DNA of 64,000 nucleotides, from positions 1 to 64,000 of the forward strand of contig CAVPIA010000008.1 in NCBI GenBank assembly GCA_963704875.1. The letters run 5' to 3'. This DNA is from CAMYOC01 sp963704875 (GTDB lineage Bacteria; Pseudomonadota; Gammaproteobacteria; Steroidobacterales; XN24). Under the pieces are notes generated by a model. The model ran no database searches. It was not told the origin of the DNA and was given only the letters and a program-made list of their open reading frames with translations. Each line of letters starts with the position of its first letter. The stretch's first letter is position 1. Positions 62,901 through 64,000 of the stretch are shown piece by piece. The translations under genes were made by a program, and so were the position numbers.

Positions 62901-63602
62901 ATGGCAAGACTCGTACTCAGCCTCGAAGGTCAGGTGCTCGCCGAATACAACATGAGCAAGGAGCGCTACACAGTTGGCCGGCTCCCGGACAACGATGTCC
63001 GCATTGACAACCCCGCCGTCAGCGGACACCACTCGCTGATCATCAATATCCTCAACGATTCGTTCCTAGAGGACCTCAACAGCACCAACGGCACCTATGT
63101 CAATGGCAAGCTGATCAAGAAACATGCGTTGCAAAACGGTGACCTGATAACGATCGGGCATCACCAGCTGCGTTTTGTCGATCAGCAGGTCGACGATGTT
63201 GATCAGGATGAGTTCGAGAAGACCATGGTCATCAATCCCCGGTCCCAGGACCGTGCGGCGCTTGATCAGGTCAAACAGGCGGTCAACGCCGCCGCCGGCA
63301 GCAGCAGCGCCGCCAGTCTGCGCGGCGCCCTGCCCACCGCCAAGCTTCAGGTATTGACCGGACAATTTGCGGGCCGCGAATTGAACCTGGTGAAGGCGCT
63401 GACGACATTGGGCCAGACCGGTGGTCATGTCATCGCCGTGACCCGGCGTCCTGACGGTTATTACGTTGTCCGCGTGTCCGGTTCGGACAGCACCAAGGTT
63501 CCTCAGGTCAATGGCCGCGAGATCGGAGCCAAGGCACAGCAACTTGAGGACAGCGACGTGATCGAATTATCTGGCGTAAAGATGGGCTTTTTCAGCACCT
63601 GA
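62901..63602 (+). CDS. FHA-domain protein with a second degenerate FHA-like domain
   Basis: A 233-residue protein. The N-terminal FHA domain is canonical (YTVGRLPDNDVRIDNPAVSGHHSLI, NSTNGTYVNGKLI) and should bind phosphothreonine. A flexible Ala/Ser linker (about 120-150) leads to a C-terminal region with a weaker FHA-like pattern (GRELNLVKALTTLGQTG, VNGREIGAKAQQLEDSDVIELSGVKMGFF). It is the likely readout of the kinase/phosphatase pair; no target is known. Confidence 0.88.
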   Translation: MARLVLSLEGQVLAEYNMSKERYTVGRLPDNDVRIDNPAVSGHHSLIINILNDSFLEDLNSTNGTYVNGKLIKKHALQNGDLITIGHHQLRFVDQQVDDVDQDEFEKTMVINPRSQDRAALDQVKQAVNAAAGSSSAASLRGALPTAKLQVLTGQFAGRELNLVKALTTLGQTGGHVIAVTRRPDGYYVVRVSGSDSTKVPQVNGREIGAKAQQLEDSDVIELSGVKMGFFST

Positions 63603-63638
63603 TTCACGACGCTGGCGCGCCGCTGCCGGGCGGCCAGA

Positions 63639-64000
63639 TCAGACGACGCGCATCGCCACTCTGCGGGTGACGCCACACAACAGCTCGTAGGGAATCGTCC
63701 CCGCGCGTCGGGCCAGGGTTTCCACCGGCAGTCCTTCGCCCCACAGCAGCACCTCGTCACCGACCTGCGCATCGGGGACGGCCCCCAGGTCTATGGTGAT
63801 CATATCCATCGAGATACGGCCGACGATCCGGCAGATGGCGTCACCGATGCGAACTGGCGTGCCGTTGCCCAGATGTCGCGAATAGCCGTCTCCGTAGCCG
63901 ATAGCGGCCACCCCGATGCGCGTCGGCGAGGGCGCCGTCCACACGCCGCCATACCCGACCCGGCTGCCGGCGGGCACAGTCTTGACCGCGATCAATTCAC
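63639..64000 (-). CDS. alr: Alanine racemase, C-terminal part (cut by the window edge)
   Basis: The reading frame enters from the right edge (…ELIAVKTVPAG) and ends at 63639. The visible 120 residues are the C-terminal beta domain, with the catalytic tyrosine region VGYGGVW, GYGDGYSR and the conserved GRISMDMITIDLG motif. It racemises L- and D-alanine for peptidoglycan. The N-terminal PLP-binding barrel lies outside the window. Confidence 0.93.
   Translation of the reverse strand, partial: ELIAVKTVPAGSRVGYGGVWTAPSPTRIGVAAIGYGDGYSRHLGNGTPVRIGDAICRIVGRISMDMITIDLGAVPDAQVGDEVLLWGEGLPVETLARRAGTIPYELLCGVTRRVAMRVV

Noticed and set aside
61190..63602. Type VI secretion post-translational regulation locus
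   Set aside because: Kinase, phosphatase and FHA genes are present but no Tss genes occur in the window.

Overview
This is a GC-rich chromosomal window with very high coding density. It comes from a Gram-negative bacterium, most likely a non-enteric gammaproteobacterium. Evidence is the synteny of ffs-dnaX-ybaB-recR, the bamC-like/dapA/gcvR/bcp block, a complete mlaFEDCB set plus mlaA, an oligoribonuclease and RsgA, the rpsP-rimM-trmD-rplS operon next to ffh, and an encoded tRNA CCA end. The SUF operon uses SufU and SufT rather than the enteric SufA/SufE set. I cannot fix the genus. No phage, IS, CRISPR, rRNA or T6SS genes were seen.

Layout. 1-5 kb: an efflux adaptor, a PLP-dependent dehydratase, orn, rsgA, recR and ybaB. 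4.7-6.6 kb: dnaX and the SRP RNA. 6.9-9.9 kb: a three-gene membrane cluster (retropepsin-like protease, UUP1-type inactive transglutaminase/7TM protein, ATP-grasp ligase) of unknown biochemical role. 10-14.4 kb: glpK, a small orphan membrane protein and a large beta-helix lipoprotein. 14.4-15.6 kb: a tRNA-Ser(GGA) gene with its terminator, followed by two tandem tRNA-like copies whose T-loop is split by an 83-bp hairpin-rich insert. 15.7-22.5 kb: BamC-like lipoprotein, dapA, gcvR, bcp, phoH-like, bepA, mlaA. 22.5-25.6 kb: mlaFEDCB. 25.8-32.5 kb: a SUF iron-sulfur operon with its own Rrf2 regulator and a Rieske ferredoxin. 32.5-35.2 kb: DUF5329 protein, EEP-family hydrolase, SixA-like phosphatase, nitroreductase. 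35.5-38.8 kb: a symporter fused to a periplasmic solute-binding domain, followed by a RimK-type ATP-grasp ligase. 38.9-46.9 kb: amino-acid catabolism (sdaA, putA, kbl, tdh) with a Nudix hydrolase and Hsp15. 46.9-53.6 kb: sppA, a PQQ-type sugar dehydrogenase and a TRAP transporter with a TatT subunit. 53.7-57.4 kb: rplS, trmD, rimM, rpsP, ffh. 57.5-64 kb: a YpjD-like protein, a CorB/CNNM-like protein, radA, a kinase/PP2C/FHA signalling trio and the end of alr.

Functional themes are envelope lipid homeostasis (Mla, BepA, BamC-like), Fe-S biogenesis, serine/threonine/proline catabolism, and two separate ATP-grasp glutamate-ligase-type loci coupled to membrane proteins. The least explained items are the split tRNA-Ser repeats, the UUP1/protease/ligase cluster, the symporter-SBP fusion whose conserved cation-site motif is altered, and a strong dyad operator candidate upstream of putA.
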